Counted from the stretch's first letter, positions 8,888 to 17,308 are shown. The stretch is 64,000 bases of DNA from Xanthomonas sp. AM6 (GCF_025665335.1 NZ_CP106869.1:2072501-2136500); one strand, 5' to 3'. The notes: a model not told the origin generated them from the letters alone. Numbers and translations: made by a program.

Positions 8888-9793
8888 TCACTCGTCCAGG
8901 CGCAGGGTCAGGCACTTGGCCGCGCCGCCGGCCTTGAGGAATTCGTCCAGCGGGGTCTGCACCACGCGGTAGCCGATCGCGGCCAGGGCCGCGCACAGCG
9001 CGGGCGTGGCGCGGTTGAGCAGCAGGCGCTCGTCCAGGTCCACCGCATTGCAGGCGAAGGCGAGGGCGTCGGCTTCGCTCACCGCGATGCGTCGCGCCGG
9101 CGGAATGTGGTGGGCGATCGCCTGCTGGGCGTCCGCGTCGAACGCGGCCGGGTAATACAGCAGGTAGCCGTCGCGCAGCGGGCAGAAGCAGGTGTCCAGA
9201 TGGTAGAAGCGCGGATCGACCAGGCGCAGCGGCATCACCTCGATGTCGAGAAGATCGGCCAGCTCGTGCGCGGCGGCCAGGTCGCTGCGATGGCCGTGGC
9301 CCATCCACAGCCGGCGCGCGCCGCGGTCCAGCAGCGCGTCGCCGGCGCCCTCGAAAAACAGGTCCTCGGGCAGCGACTGGATGCGGAAGCCGGCGCGGCG
9401 GCACCAGTCGGCGAACAGCGCTTCCTCGCCGCGGCGCTCGGCATGGCGGAAGCGGCTGGGCACGAAACGGTCGCCGAGCACCAGGCCGGCGTTGGCGCTG
9501 AACACCATGTCCGGCAGGCCTGCGGCCGGGGCGATGCGTTCGACCCGGGTCCCGGCGGCCTCGGCCGCGGCGACCAGCGCGTTCCATTGCAGCTGCGCGC
9601 GCTCGCGGCTGGCGGCGTGGACGTTGCCTTCCATCCATGGATTGATCACGTAGTCCACCGCGAAGTGCTGCGGCGCGCACATCAGCAGGCGGTGGCCGTC
9701 GCGGGCGGCCGCGGGGGCTCGTGGCGCCGGGTCGGCCAGGGCCAGGTCCGCATCGTCCTCGACCGCCGTCCCCGCCAGGAATTTCTCGATCAT
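8888..9793 (-). CDS. Amidinotransferase-fold hydrolase (DDAH/arginine deiminase-like)
   Basis: A 301-residue enzyme of the guanidine-modifying superfamily, which includes dimethylarginine dimethylaminohydrolase and arginine deiminase. These use a Cys-His-Glu centre to hydrolyse guanidino groups. Visible are DMVFSANAGLV, the acidic block LFFEGAGDAL with Glu148, FYHLDTCF with His198, and the C-terminal nucleophile Cys294 in KCLTLRLDE. The length is a little above DDAH (about 255). It has no signal peptide and stands alone. The natural substrate (methylarginine, arginine or another guanidine) cannot be told from sequence. Confidence 0.85.
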   Translation of the reverse strand: MIEKFLAGTAVEDDADLALADPAPRAPAAARDGHRLLMCAPQHFAVDYVINPWMEGNVHAASRERAQLQWNALVAAAEAAGTRVERIAPAAGLPDMVFSANAGLVLGDRFVPSRFRHAERRGEEALFADWCRRAGFRIQSLPEDLFFEGAGDALLDRGARRLWMGHGHRSDLAAAHELADLLDIEVMPLRLVDPRFYHLDTCFCPLRDGYLLYYPAAFDADAQQAIAHHIPPARRIAVSEADALAFACNAVDLDERLLLNRATPALCAALAAIGYRVVQTPLDEFLKAGGAAKCLTLRLDE

Positions 9794-9910
9794 GCCCGTC
9801 TCGCCTCTGCGCTGGTGATGCGCGCACGCTAGCGGGGGCGTGTTGCGGGGACATGTCGGGGGTGGAGCCGGGATTGGGGATTCGGGGTGGGGCCGTGCGG
9901 CGCGTGGTGT

Positions 9911-9935
9911 GGCGTACCGGCGGGGCCGGTACGCC
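9911..9935. terminator. Perfect hairpin downstream of the AhpD-like gene
   Basis: Arms GGCGTACCGG and CCGGTACGCC are perfect 10-bp complements with a 5-nt loop. It lies 9 bp after the stop of the minus-strand AhpD-like gene. There is no T-run, so it is a weak intrinsic terminator or an mRNA-stabilising hairpin. A single copy of the GGGATTGGGGATTCGGGG motif sits nearby at 9872-9889. Confidence 0.5.
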
Positions 9936-9943
9936 GGGGGCGC

Positions 9944-10384
9944 TTACGGCATGGCCGGTTGCAGGCCGACGCCGAGCCGGTTCCAGGCGTTGATCAGGGC
10001 GATCGCCATGGTCAGCGCGCTGATGCCCTGCGCATCGAAGTGCGCGGCGAGTGCGTCGTAGCACGCGTCCGCCGGCGCGGCGCTGGGCAGGGTGGTCAGC
10101 GCTTCGGCCCAGGCCAGCGCGGCGCGTTCGCGGGCGTCGAAGAAACGGCTCTCGCGCCAGCCGGCGACGGTGTCCAGCTTGCGCGGCTCCGTGCCGGCCT
10201 TGCGCAAGGCGGTGGCGTGCATGTCGATGCAGTAGCTGCAACCGTTGAGCTGGGAGACGCGCAGGAACACCAGTTCGGCCAGTTCGGCGCCGAGCACGCC
10301 CTCGTGCACCTGCTGGCTGGCGCTCAGCAGGGCGCGGAAGGCGACGGGTTCGTGGCGGGTGTAGTCGATGCGATGGAAGTGCAT
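9944..10384 (-). CDS. AhpD-like carboxymuconolactone decarboxylase-family protein
   Basis: A 146-residue protein of the AhpD/CMD fold. The redox motif Cys49-Ser-Tyr-Cys52, followed by His56 (GCSYCIDMH), is the catalytic centre of alkylhydroperoxidase-type members, which reduce peroxides or relay electrons. The C-terminal TMAIALINAWNRL helix is typical of the subfamily. It lies directly downstream of an ECF41-type sigma factor gene on the same strand. In that sigma group such a 'COE' gene (carboxymuconolactone decarboxylase, oxidoreductase or epimerase) is the usual partner and target. Its leader carries a matching promoter and a short hairpin. Confidence 0.93.
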   Translation of the reverse strand: MHFHRIDYTRHEPVAFRALLSASQQVHEGVLGAELAELVFLRVSQLNGCSYCIDMHATALRKAGTEPRKLDTVAGWRESRFFDARERAALAWAEALTTLPSAAPADACYDALAAHFDAQGISALTMAIALINAWNRLGVGLQPAMP

Positions 10385-10398
10385 GTGCGTTGCTCCAT

Positions 10399-10417
10399 GG
10401 CGGCCACACTGGCCGCC
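10399..10417. promoter_or_regulatory. Leader hairpin of the AhpD-like gene
   Basis: Perfect 7-bp arms GGCGGCC and GGCCGCC with a 5-nt loop, between the predicted transcription start and the ribosome site (GGAG). It could mask or expose the ribosome site or stabilise the mRNA; its role is not shown. Confidence 0.4.
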
Positions 10418-10428
10418 TTCGCAACAAG

Positions 10429-10455
10429 GACGCGCGATCGCGCGCTGGTGTGACA
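10429..10455 (-). promoter_or_regulatory. ECF41-type promoter of the AhpD-like gene
   Basis: Read on the minus strand, TGTCACA (10455-10449) is followed after exactly 16 bp by CGTC (10432-10429). This is the -35/-10 pair described for ECF41 sigma factors. The start codon is 45 bp further on. The same pair occurs in front of the sigma gene itself. Confidence 0.8.
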
Positions 10456-10537
10456 GTACACGGTGCGGCGCTGGGCGATCGTCGCTGGCCGTGCCGCGCG
10501 CAGCGGGCAGGCGCGCACGGCTGCCAGCGCGCGCCAG

Positions 10538-11404
10538 TTAGCCCCGCACCGTCAGCGGCGGCAGCTTGTCCGGATTCATCAGCGTCAGCACTTCGACGAT
10601 GCGCTCGCCTTCGATCACCACCAGCACCGCCGAATGCAGCCGCGCGCCGCTGAAGCGCAGGATCGCCGGTTCGCCGTTGACCGTGCCGAGCCGCGCCTGC
10701 AGGCCCAGCCCGCGCCGCGCCACCGCCCAGTACAGCCGGGCGATGCGCTCGGCGCCGAGCAGCGGCCGCAGCGTGGCGGTGACCTTGCCGCCGCCGTCGG
10801 ACAGCATCCGCGCATTGGCGTCGAGCAGCGCGACGATCGCATCGCGGTCGCCCTGCTGCGAGGCGTGCATGAAGCGCTCGAGCAGTTGCCGGTGGCGTTC
10901 CGGCGTCGCCGCGAAGCGCGGCCGCCCGGCCTTGAGCCGTTCGCGCGCGCGATGCACCAGCTGCCGACAGTTGGCTTCGGCATGGCCGAGCAGTTGCCCG
11001 ATCTGCGCATAGTCGTAGTCGAAGGCTTCCTTCAGCAGGAACGCGGCGCGCTCGTCCGGGCCCAGCCGTTCCAGCAGCGCCAGGAACGCCACCGACACCT
11101 GCTCGGCGCGCGCATGGCGCTCGGCCGGATCGGCGTCCTCGGCGATCTCCAGCGGCTCGGGCAGCCACGGCCCGGTGTAGTGCACGCGCGCGCTGCGCGC
11201 GGCGCGCAGCCGGTCCAGCCCGAGCCGGGTGGTGGTGGTCACCAGCCAGGCCTCGGGGTCGCGGATCGCGGCGCGGTCGCTGGACTGCCAGCGCAGCCAG
11301 GCGTCCTGCAGCACGTCCTCGGCATCCTGGCGGCTGCCGAGCAGGCGATAGGCCAGGCCGAACAGCCTGGGACGCTGGGATTCGAAGGTCGGATCGGGGC
11401 TCAT
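10538..11404 (-). CDS. ECF41-type RNA polymerase sigma factor with SnoaL-like C-terminal domain
   Basis: 288 residues. The sigma-2 region (about 8-75, with LAYRLLGSRQDAEDVLQDAW) and the sigma-4 region (about 105-160, with LLGHAEANCRQLVHRARERL) are followed by a fused domain of about 120 residues of the SnoaL/NTF2 fold. The extension carries DGGGK at 203-207 and NPDKL at 277-281. These are the two hallmark motifs of group ECF41, in which the extension replaces an anti-sigma factor as the regulator. The neighbouring AhpD-like gene is the expected partner. Its own promoter lies only 10 bp upstream of the ATG, which implies autoregulation and a nearly leaderless transcript. The longer antisense frame up to 13120 is a shadow of fumarase. 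Confidence 0.95.
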   Translation of the reverse strand: MSPDPTFESQRPRLFGLAYRLLGSRQDAEDVLQDAWLRWQSSDRAAIRDPEAWLVTTTTRLGLDRLRAARSARVHYTGPWLPEPLEIAEDADPAERHARAEQVSVAFLALLERLGPDERAAFLLKEAFDYDYAQIGQLLGHAEANCRQLVHRARERLKAGRPRFAATPERHRQLLERFMHASQQGDRDAIVALLDANARMLSDGGGKVTATLRPLLGAERIARLYWAVARRGLGLQARLGTVNGEPAILRFSGARLHSAVLVVIEGERIVEVLTLMNPDKLPPLTVRG

Positions 11405-11413
11405 GGCGACCAG

Positions 11414-11440
11414 GACGGAACAGGGCGTGCCGGCGTGACA
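11414..11440 (-). promoter_or_regulatory. ECF41-type promoter of the sigma gene
   Basis: On the minus strand TGTCACG (11440-11434) is followed after 16 bp by CGTC (11417-11414), one mismatch from the TGTCACA version at the partner gene. The start codon is 10 bp downstream, so transcription would begin almost at the ATG. Confidence 0.7.
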
Positions 11441-11506
11441 GCGGGCGGGGCGGCCACTTTGCCCTAAAATGCACCGGTTTCCCCCTCGCCAGCCGTAGAG
11501 CCAGCC

Positions 11507-13030
11507 GTGACCTCGATCAAGCAGGAAGACCTCATCCAGTCCGTCGCCGACGCGCTGCAGTACATCAGCTACTACCACCCGGTCGACTACATCAAGAACC
11601 TGGCCGCCGCCTACGAGCACGAACAGTCGCCCGCGGCCAAGGACGCGATCGCGCAGATCCTGATCAACTCGCGCATGTGCGCCGAAGGCCACCGCCCGAT
11701 CTGCCAGGACACCGGCATCGTCACCGTGTTCCTGGAAATCGGCATGAACGTGCGCTGGGACGACGCCACGATGGGCGTGGAGGACATGGTCAACGAGGGC
11801 GTGCGCCGCGCCTACAACCATCCGGACAACAAGCTGCGCGCCAGCGTGCTGGCCGACCCGGCCGGCAAGCGCGCCAACACCCGCGACAACACCCCGGCGG
11901 TGGTCAACACCAAGATCGTGCCGGGCGACCACGTCGAGGTGATCGTCGCGGCCAAGGGCGGCGGCTCGGAGGCCAAGAGCAAGTTCGCCATGCTCAATCC
12001 CTCCGACTCGATCGTGGACTGGGTGCTCAAGACCGTGCCGACCATGGGCGCCGGCTGGTGCCCGCCGGGCATGCTCGGCATCGGCATCGGCGGCACCGCC
12101 GAGAAGGCGATGCTGCTGGCCAAGGAAGCGCTGATGGAGCCGATCGACATCGTCGACCTGCAGGCGCGCGGCGCGGCCAATCGCGCCGAGGAGCTGCGCC
12201 TGGAACTGTACGAGAAGGTCAACGCGCTGGGCATCGGCGCGCAGGGCCTGGGCGGGCTGACCACGGTGCTGGACATCAAGGTCAAGGACTACCCGACCCA
12301 CGCCGCCAACCTGCCGGTGGCGATGATCCCCAACTGCGCCGCCACCCGCCACGCGCACTTCACCCTGGACGGCAGCGGCCCGGTGATGCTGGAGCCGCCG
12401 TCGCTGGAGGACTGGCCGAAACTGACCTACAACCCGGGCAACGCGCGCCGGGTGAACCTGGACACCATCACCCGCGAGGAAGTGGCCAGCTTCAAGCCGG
12501 GCGAGGTGGTCCTGCTCAACGGCAAGCTGCTGACCGGCCGCGACGCCGCGCACAAGCGCATGGTCGACATGCTCAACCGCGGCGAGAAACTGCCGGTCGA
12601 TTTCACCAACCGCTTCATCTACTACGTCGGCCCGGTCGATCCGGTGCGCGACGAGGTGGTGGGCCCGGCCGGCCCGACCACCGCCACGCGCATGGACAAG
12701 TTCACCCGGCAGATGCTGGAGCAGACCGGCCTGCTCGGCATGGTCGGCAAGTCCGAGCGCGGCGATGCGGCGATCGACGCGATCCGCGACAACAAGGCGG
12801 TGTACCTGATGGCGGTCGGCGGCTCGGCCTACCTGGTGTCCAAGGCGATCAAGGCCTCGCGCGTGCTGGCGTTCGAGGACCTGGGCATGGAGGCGATCTA
12901 CGAGTTCGAGGTCAAGGACATGCCGGTCACCGTGGCGGTGGATGCCAGCGGCGAGTCGGTGCACAAGACCGGGCCGCGCGAATGGCAGTCGCGCATCGGC
13001 AAGATCCCGGTGGTGGTCGAGCCGGCCTGA
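11507..13030 (+). CDS. Class I fumarate hydratase (Fe-S dependent)
   Basis: A 507-residue fumarase of the heat-labile [4Fe-4S] class (FumA/FumB type), which interconverts fumarate and malate in the TCA cycle. The N-terminal alpha region holds RPICQDTGIVTVF with a cluster Cys, and MIPNCAATRHAHF in the middle holds another. The C-terminal beta region contains GPAGPTTATRMDKF and GGSAYLVSKAIKASRV. The length is typical of the fused alpha-beta form. The start is GTG at 11507. Upstream, TAAAAT at 11465-11470 is a plausible -10 box. It is divergent from the ECF sigma gene. Confidence 0.95.
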   Translation: MTSIKQEDLIQSVADALQYISYYHPVDYIKNLAAAYEHEQSPAAKDAIAQILINSRMCAEGHRPICQDTGIVTVFLEIGMNVRWDDATMGVEDMVNEGVRRAYNHPDNKLRASVLADPAGKRANTRDNTPAVVNTKIVPGDHVEVIVAAKGGGSEAKSKFAMLNPSDSIVDWVLKTVPTMGAGWCPPGMLGIGIGGTAEKAMLLAKEALMEPIDIVDLQARGAANRAEELRLELYEKVNALGIGAQGLGGLTTVLDIKVKDYPTHAANLPVAMIPNCAATRHAHFTLDGSGPVMLEPPSLEDWPKLTYNPGNARRVNLDTITREEVASFKPGEVVLLNGKLLTGRDAAHKRMVDMLNRGEKLPVDFTNRFIYYVGPVDPVRDEVVGPAGPTTATRMDKFTRQMLEQTGLLGMVGKSERGDAAIDAIRDNKAVYLMAVGGSAYLVSKAIKASRVLAFEDLGMEAIYEFEVKDMPVTVAVDASGESVHKTGPREWQSRIGKIPVVVEPA

Positions 13031-13109
13031 GCGGCGCCGCGTGCCGGCGCGGCATGCGAGACTGCCGCCGCCGCCGTCGCCCGGTTCCGGCGACTCCCCA
13101 GGAGACTGC

Positions 13110-13745
13110 ATGAGCGCCACCCTGTACTACTCGCCCAGCACCGCCGCGTTGGTGGTGCACTGGCTGCTGATCGAACTGGACGTGCCGCATACGCTGCACG
13201 CGCTGGATTTCGAACGGCGCGAGCACAAGTCGCCGGACTACCTGCGGCTCAATCCCGCCGGCCTGGTGCCGACGCTGGTGCTGGACGGGCAGGTGCTGAC
13301 CGAGGCGCCGGCGATCGCGCTGCACCTGGCCGACCTGCATCCGCAGGCCGGGCTGGCCCCGCCGGTCGGCAGCCCGGCACGCGCCGCGTACTACCGCTGG
13401 ATGTTCTTCTGCGCCAATACGCTGCAGCCGGCGTACCGCGCCTGGTTCTATCCGGACGAGCCGGCCGGTGCCGGCAACGTCGAGGCGAGCAAGGCGCAGG
13501 CGCGGCACAAGCTGGAGGCGGCCTGGGAACAGGTGGCGCAGCACCTGCAGGCGAACGGTCCGTACCTGCTCGGCGCGCAGCTGTCGGCGGCCGATTTCAT
13601 GTTGACGATGATGATGCGCTGGTCGCGCAACATGCCGCGGCCCACCGATACCTGGCCGGCGCTGCAGGCCCACGCGCAACGGATGAAGGCGCGCCCGGCG
13701 TTCCAGGAAACCTACCGCCGCGAAGGCCTGACCGACTGGACCTGA
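13110..13745 (+). CDS. Glutathione S-transferase family protein
   Basis: 211 residues. The N-terminal thioredoxin-like domain (1-80) has LYYSPSTAALVVHWLLIELD and the conserved cis-proline segment GLVPTLVLDG, followed by the glutathione-contacting EAPAIALHLAD. The all-helical C-terminal domain has the N-capping motif LSAADFMLTMM. The substrate is unknown. The ATG at 13110 follows AGGAGAC at the right distance. It is 80 bp after fumarase, so cotranscription is possible but not evident. Confidence 0.92.
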   Translation: MSATLYYSPSTAALVVHWLLIELDVPHTLHALDFERREHKSPDYLRLNPAGLVPTLVLDGQVLTEAPAIALHLADLHPQAGLAPPVGSPARAAYYRWMFFCANTLQPAYRAWFYPDEPAGAGNVEASKAQARHKLEAAWEQVAQHLQANGPYLLGAQLSAADFMLTMMMRWSRNMPRPTDTWPALQAHAQRMKARPAFQETYRREGLTDWT

Positions 13746-13766
13746 GCGCGGCGGCGCGGGTGCCGC

Positions 13767-13823
13767 GCGGCGGCCGTCGATGGCCGCCGCGAGCGTTCCC
13801 CGAGTGAGGCCCGTCGGGCCTCA
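13767..13823. terminator. Pair of hairpins between convergent genes
   Basis: GCGGCGGCC/GGCCGCCGC (13767-13790) and TGAGGCCCG/CGGGCCTCA (13805-13823) lie between the convergent glutathione transferase and phospholipase genes. The second overlaps the phospholipase stop codon. Neither has a T-run. Confidence 0.45.
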
Positions 13824-14972
13824 GTACCACTCCAGCAGCGACACGCCCAGGCCCACGTAGGTGGCGCGATGGTTGTAGTCGATCATGCTCTCGCCGTAGC
13901 CGTCGAACACCTGCACATGGCCGCGCAGCAGGTTGCTGATCGGGAAACCCCAGTCCAGCTGCACCGCGCCGTGCGAGCGGTCGCCGCCGCGCAGCGAATG
14001 CCGCGCCATCAGCGAGATCTCGTGGCCGCCGCGGTTGTAGGTCAGGGTCGCGTCGCCGCGGCCCATGTAGTCCTCGATGTCCGGGTTGTTGTCCTGGCGG
14101 TCGTTCTCCGGGATCCGGTACCACGGGCGCAGCACCAGCGCCCAGTTCTCGCGGTCCAGGCCGATGTTGAGGATCGCCCGGTTCCAGCTGCGCGAGAGCG
14201 GATCGCTGCGGCCGTTGGACTGGTGGTTGAGCTGGATCCCGGTCATCCGCCCCTTCCAGCCGAACAGGCTGTAGTTGTTGCGGAACACCAGCGCCAGTTC
14301 CGGCTCGTAGTCGGTCTCGCGGAACGGCCGCGACTGCTCGCTGTTGTAGACCTGCCAGCGCGAACTCTGGGTATAGGCGCCCCACAGGTCGCCGTTGTCG
14401 CCGAAGATGTTCTCCACGATCTTGGTCTTGAAGCTGAGCTGGAACTTGGCCTCGATGCTGTCCAGCGGCTCGGCGCTGGTCACCGTGTTGTTCGGGTTCG
14501 GCGAGGACGGCATCTCGTTCTTCTTGCTGGTCCAGAACGCCGGCAGCAGGTATACCGGCTTGTAGGCGCGCAGCTGGAAGTTGCCGAGCTTGGAATCCTT
14601 GGCCAGCTCCCAGCGGCTGTCCAGCAGCGAGCCCTTGCCGGCGTTGGCGATGGTGGCGTCGTAGCGGTCGTCCTTGAACAGCGAGGCGGTGCGCTGGCGG
14701 GTGCGCTCGGCCAGGCCGGCGTCCTGCGGGATCGACGCGTCCAGCTGCTGCTTCTGGTTCTCGCTGGCGATCTTCGCCGCCGCGTCGGCGGCCTGCGGAT
14801 CGGCAACACGGCGCGACAGCGCCTGGTCGTAGCAGGACAGGCGCGCGGCGTCGCTGGAAATGGCCACGCAGGCTTCCGGCGAGGCAGGAGTGGGCATCAC
14901 TTCCTGGGCATGGGCCAGCGGCATCGCCGCGAAGGACAGCAGCAACAGGGGACGGGCCGGGCGGTGGGACAT
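13821..14972 (-). CDS. pldA: Outer membrane phospholipase A1
   Basis: A 383-residue precursor of the outer membrane phospholipase A barrel, which hydrolyses phospholipids that reach the outer leaflet. The signal peptide covers about the first 22 residues (LLLLSFAAMPLAHAQ). The catalytic block NHQSNGRSDPLSRSWNR contains His250 and Ser252, with the two-residue spacing of the E. coli His142/Ser144 pair. The Asn in the downstream FDGYGESMIDYNH segment belongs to the family's C-terminal strand. The N-terminal plug-like part is longer than in E. coli, as in other Xanthomonas versions. The ATG at 14972 is chosen for the signal peptide. Confidence 0.93.
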   Translation of the reverse strand: MSHRPARPLLLLSFAAMPLAHAQEVMPTPASPEACVAISSDAARLSCYDQALSRRVADPQAADAAAKIASENQKQQLDASIPQDAGLAERTRQRTASLFKDDRYDATIANAGKGSLLDSRWELAKDSKLGNFQLRAYKPVYLLPAFWTSKKNEMPSSPNPNNTVTSAEPLDSIEAKFQLSFKTKIVENIFGDNGDLWGAYTQSSRWQVYNSEQSRPFRETDYEPELALVFRNNYSLFGWKGRMTGIQLNHQSNGRSDPLSRSWNRAILNIGLDRENWALVLRPWYRIPENDRQDNNPDIEDYMGRGDATLTYNRGGHEISLMARHSLRGGDRSHGAVQLDWGFPISNLLRGHVQVFDGYGESMIDYNHRATYVGLGVSLLEWY

Positions 14973-15102
14973 GCGGTTCTCTCGGAAACGGGCGGCGCGG
15001 GCGGGGAGTGCGCTGCCGAGGGGAATGGCCGGGTGCGAAAATACAGGAAGCCGCCGCAACGGCGTCGTCACGTGTTCATCGCAGGGCGCGAACGCCCGCG
15101 CT

Positions 15103-15588
15103 TCAGAACAGCCAGGCCGCGGCGAACAGGCCGACCATCGCCAGCGCCAGGCCCAGCTTGGCGGCGGTGCCCAGGACGATGCCCAGCCAGGTGCCGAGCC
15201 CGACCTTGGTCGCCTGCTGCAACTGCCGGCCATGCCAGTACTCGCCGGCCAGCGCGCCGACGAAGGGGCCGACGAACAGGCCGATCGGCATGAAGAACAG
15301 CCCCGCCACGCTGCCCAGCACCGAGCCCCACAGCGCCTTGCGGCTGGCGCCGACGCGCTTGGCGCCGAACACCGTGGCCAGGAAGTCGACCAGGAACGAC
15401 AGCAGGGTAAGCGCGCCGAGCACGGTCAGCATCACCCAGCCCACGCGCTGGAAGCCGTCGGCCCATGCCGCCAGCAGCAGCCCGGCGAACAGCAGCGGCA
15501 TGCCCGGCAGCGCCGGCAGCACCACCCCCGCCAGCCCCAGGAAGACCAACAGGCCGGCGACCATGTAATAGATGAACGTAGGGTCCAC
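15103..15588 (-). CDS. DUF456-family membrane protein
   Basis: 161 residues from the GTG at 15588, with four to five predicted membrane helices and the family phrases GLAGVVLPALPGMPLLFAGL and LFFMPIGLFVGPFVGALAGE, the Gly-rich helix repeats typical of DUF456. The function is unknown. I chose GTG at 15588 because GGAG lies 8 bp upstream and the first helix follows at once; an ATG at 15690 would add 34 polar residues, and a GTG at 15597 is also possible. It is divergent from the cold-shock gene. Confidence 0.82.
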   Translation of the reverse strand: MDPTFIYYMVAGLLVFLGLAGVVLPALPGMPLLFAGLLLAAWADGFQRVGWVMLTVLGALTLLSFLVDFLATVFGAKRVGASRKALWGSVLGSVAGLFFMPIGLFVGPFVGALAGEYWHGRQLQQATKVGLGTWLGIVLGTAAKLGLALAMVGLFAAAWLF

Positions 15589-15823
15589 GCGGCTCACTCC
15601 GGGGGTGATTTGGGGGTTGACAGGCGGGGTGTTTTTGCTGATTGCATTTTCATTTTGGCCGGGGTAAGTTTTCAGCCGCTGCGTTTGCAAAGGTCACCGT
15701 GAATCGTGGCCCGATGCGGTAGATCCAACGATCCGCTACAGCGTTATACCTCGCTTCCTCCTTGCAACCAGCCGCCGACCCCCGGCGTACCCACCCCTGA
15801 GACGTGTTCCAAGGAGTAAGTCC

Positions 15824-16039
15824 ATGACTGACGGCAATCGCGAAAACGGCACCGTGAAATGGTTCAACGATGCCAAGGGCTTCGGTTTCATCAGCCGCGA
15901 GAACGGCGAGGACGTGTTCGTGCACTTCCGCGCCATCCAGACCCAAGGCTTCAAGAGCCTGAAGGAAGGGCAGAAGGTCAGCTTCACCGTGGTCCAGGGC
16001 CAGAAGGGCCTGCAGGCCGACGCGGTGCAGCCGGTCTGA
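15824..16039 (+). CDS. Cold-shock protein (CspA family)
   Basis: A 71-residue single cold-shock domain that binds single-stranded RNA and DNA and acts as an RNA chaperone. RNP1 (KGFGFI) and RNP2 (VFVHF) are both intact, and [11 protein letters not shown] is the usual N-terminus. AAGGAG lies 9-12 bp upstream. The 235-bp gap before it is long for this genome; a possible -10 (TTATAC, 15744-15749) would give a leader of about 70 nt. Whether it is cold induced cannot be told. Confidence 0.96.
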   Translation: MTDGNRENGTVKWFNDAKGFGFISRENGEDVFVHFRAIQTQGFKSLKEGQKVSFTVVQGQKGLQADAVQPV

Positions 16040-16087
16040 ATCGGGCGCGCCGCTCCGGCGCGCTCCAGCGCCGCGATCGCGCCCAGC

Positions 16088-16114
16088 AAAAAGGCCCGCA
16101 TTGCGGGCCTTTTT
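16088..16114. terminator. Rho-independent terminator, bidirectional
   Basis: AAAAAGGCCCGCA and TGCGGGCCTTTTT form a perfect stem with a run of T on either strand. It lies between the cold-shock gene (+) and the lipoprotein gene (-) and can terminate both. Confidence 0.92.
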
Positions 16115-16142
16115 GCGTTGCGGCAAAGTGCGGCGGCGCGGC

Positions 16143-16622
16143 TTAGCGCGGCACCACGCGGCCGTTGACCACGCGCACGTAGGTGTTCTCGCGGACCCCG
16201 GCCAGGTCGCGCTGGTTGACCACGATCACCCGGCCGTCGTCCATCTGCACGTGCACGTCGTAGGTGTCGCTGGTGACGTTCTTCTGGATCTGGTTGCCGG
16301 CCAGGGCGCCGGCCGCGGCGCCGGCGACGGCCGACACGTTCTGGTTGCCCTTGCTGCCGCCGGTATGGTCGGAAATCTCATGGCCGGCGACCGCGCCGAC
16401 GATGCCGCCGAGGATCGCGCCGGTGGCGGTGGGCGCGGTGCGGCCGGAGGCGACCGTGTCGATGCGGGTGACGATGCCGCAGTCGGCGCAGCGGTTGTCC
16501 GAATAGCCGCGCGAGGGCTGGCTGTAGCCACCGCCGCCGCCATAGCCACCGCTGGGGGACGTGGCGCAGCCGGCCAAAGCCAGGGCGGCGACGGCGCCGG
16601 TAGCCAACAGGTGAATCTTCAT
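16143..16622 (-). CDS. Glycine-zipper 2TM outer membrane lipoprotein (SlyB-like)
   Basis: 159 residues. The signal peptide ends in a lipobox (LALAGC), so it should be a lipoprotein. A Gly/Ser/Tyr-rich linker is followed by the glycine-zipper segment (GAILGGIVGAVAGHEI and AGAAAGALAGNQIQ), which forms two short membrane-spanning hairpins in SlyB/Rick_17kDa proteins. A C-terminal domain (TYDVHVQMDDGRVIVVNQRD) resembles the SlyB end. It probably helps stabilise the outer membrane. The ATG at 16622 is chosen for the signal peptide; the frame extends 38 codons further without a leader. Confidence 0.9.
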   Translation of the reverse strand: MKIHLLATGAVAALALAGCATSPSGGYGGGGGYSQPSRGYSDNRCADCGIVTRIDTVASGRTAPTATGAILGGIVGAVAGHEISDHTGGSKGNQNVSAVAGAAAGALAGNQIQKNVTSDTYDVHVQMDDGRVIVVNQRDLAGVRENTYVRVVNGRVVPR

Positions 16623-16776
16623 GGGTGCTCTCCTCGACAGACGGTGAATGGGCGGCAGGGCCGCGTTCGTTACGCATCCTGTCCGCCAGCGTGTGAATGC
16701 AACGCCAATCGAGGCGGTGCGCGCCCCGCCGCGCACGTGCAGGGTCAGGGGGAATTCATCGAAGCCCGACGGCAGG

Positions 16777-17202
16777 TCAGCGGAAATCGCGATGGCAGGC
16801 GTCGCAGCCCTCGTCGAGGCGCTGGGTGAGCCGCTCGAGCGCGGCGCAGCTATCGGGTGGCGCGGCCTGCGCCGCGTCGAGCGTGGCCCGCAGCGCGCTG
16901 GCGTGCTGCCGGAAGCGGCTGTCGTCGCCGAGCGCGGGAAATGCGGTATCCAGCTCGCCGCCGAGCAGGCGCAGCATGCGCACCCGCGGCTGCAGCTCGG
17001 CGGCGCTGCAGCGGTGTTGCGCCTGGCTGCGCTGCAGCAACGCCAGCTGCCTGTCCATCACCTGCATCAGCGCACGCGGAAACGGATCCTGTCGCGCCTG
17101 CACGGCGCGCATCGCCATCACCGTGGCGACCAGGCCGATCAGCACGCCGGCGAGCAGCACGAACAGATAACGGGATGCGGTGGAGGCGGGCGGGCTGGCC
17201 AT
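16777..17202 (-). CDS. Membrane-anchored c-type cytochrome, c'/c556-like
   Basis: 141 residues. An uncleaved-looking N-terminal helix (YLFVLLAGVLIGLVATVMAM) is followed by a mostly helical periplasmic part. A single haem motif CDACH sits four residues from the C-terminus (DEGCDACHRDFR). A haem site at the end of a four-helix bundle is the layout of cytochromes c' and c556. The electron-transfer partner is unknown. It is divergent from tcdA and shares no obvious operon. Confidence 0.78.
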   Translation of the reverse strand: MASPPASTASRYLFVLLAGVLIGLVATVMAMRAVQARQDPFPRALMQVMDRQLALLQRSQAQHRCSAAELQPRVRMLRLLGGELDTAFPALGDDSRFRQHASALRATLDAAQAAPPDSCAALERLTQRLDEGCDACHRDFR

Positions 17203-17308
17203 CGGACAGGCAGGCGTGCGGGACGAAAGCGCGATAGTACGCCGCGCGCCGCCAGCGCGCGGCATCGCCGCTGCCGCCGTGTCGCCGCCGATGAAATAAA
17301 CTGCGCGC

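Noticed and set aside
11405-13120. In-frame upstream extension of the ECF sigma gene over the fumarase gene
   Set aside because: The extension is antisense to fumarase and lacks protein-like composition; the sigma starts at 11404.
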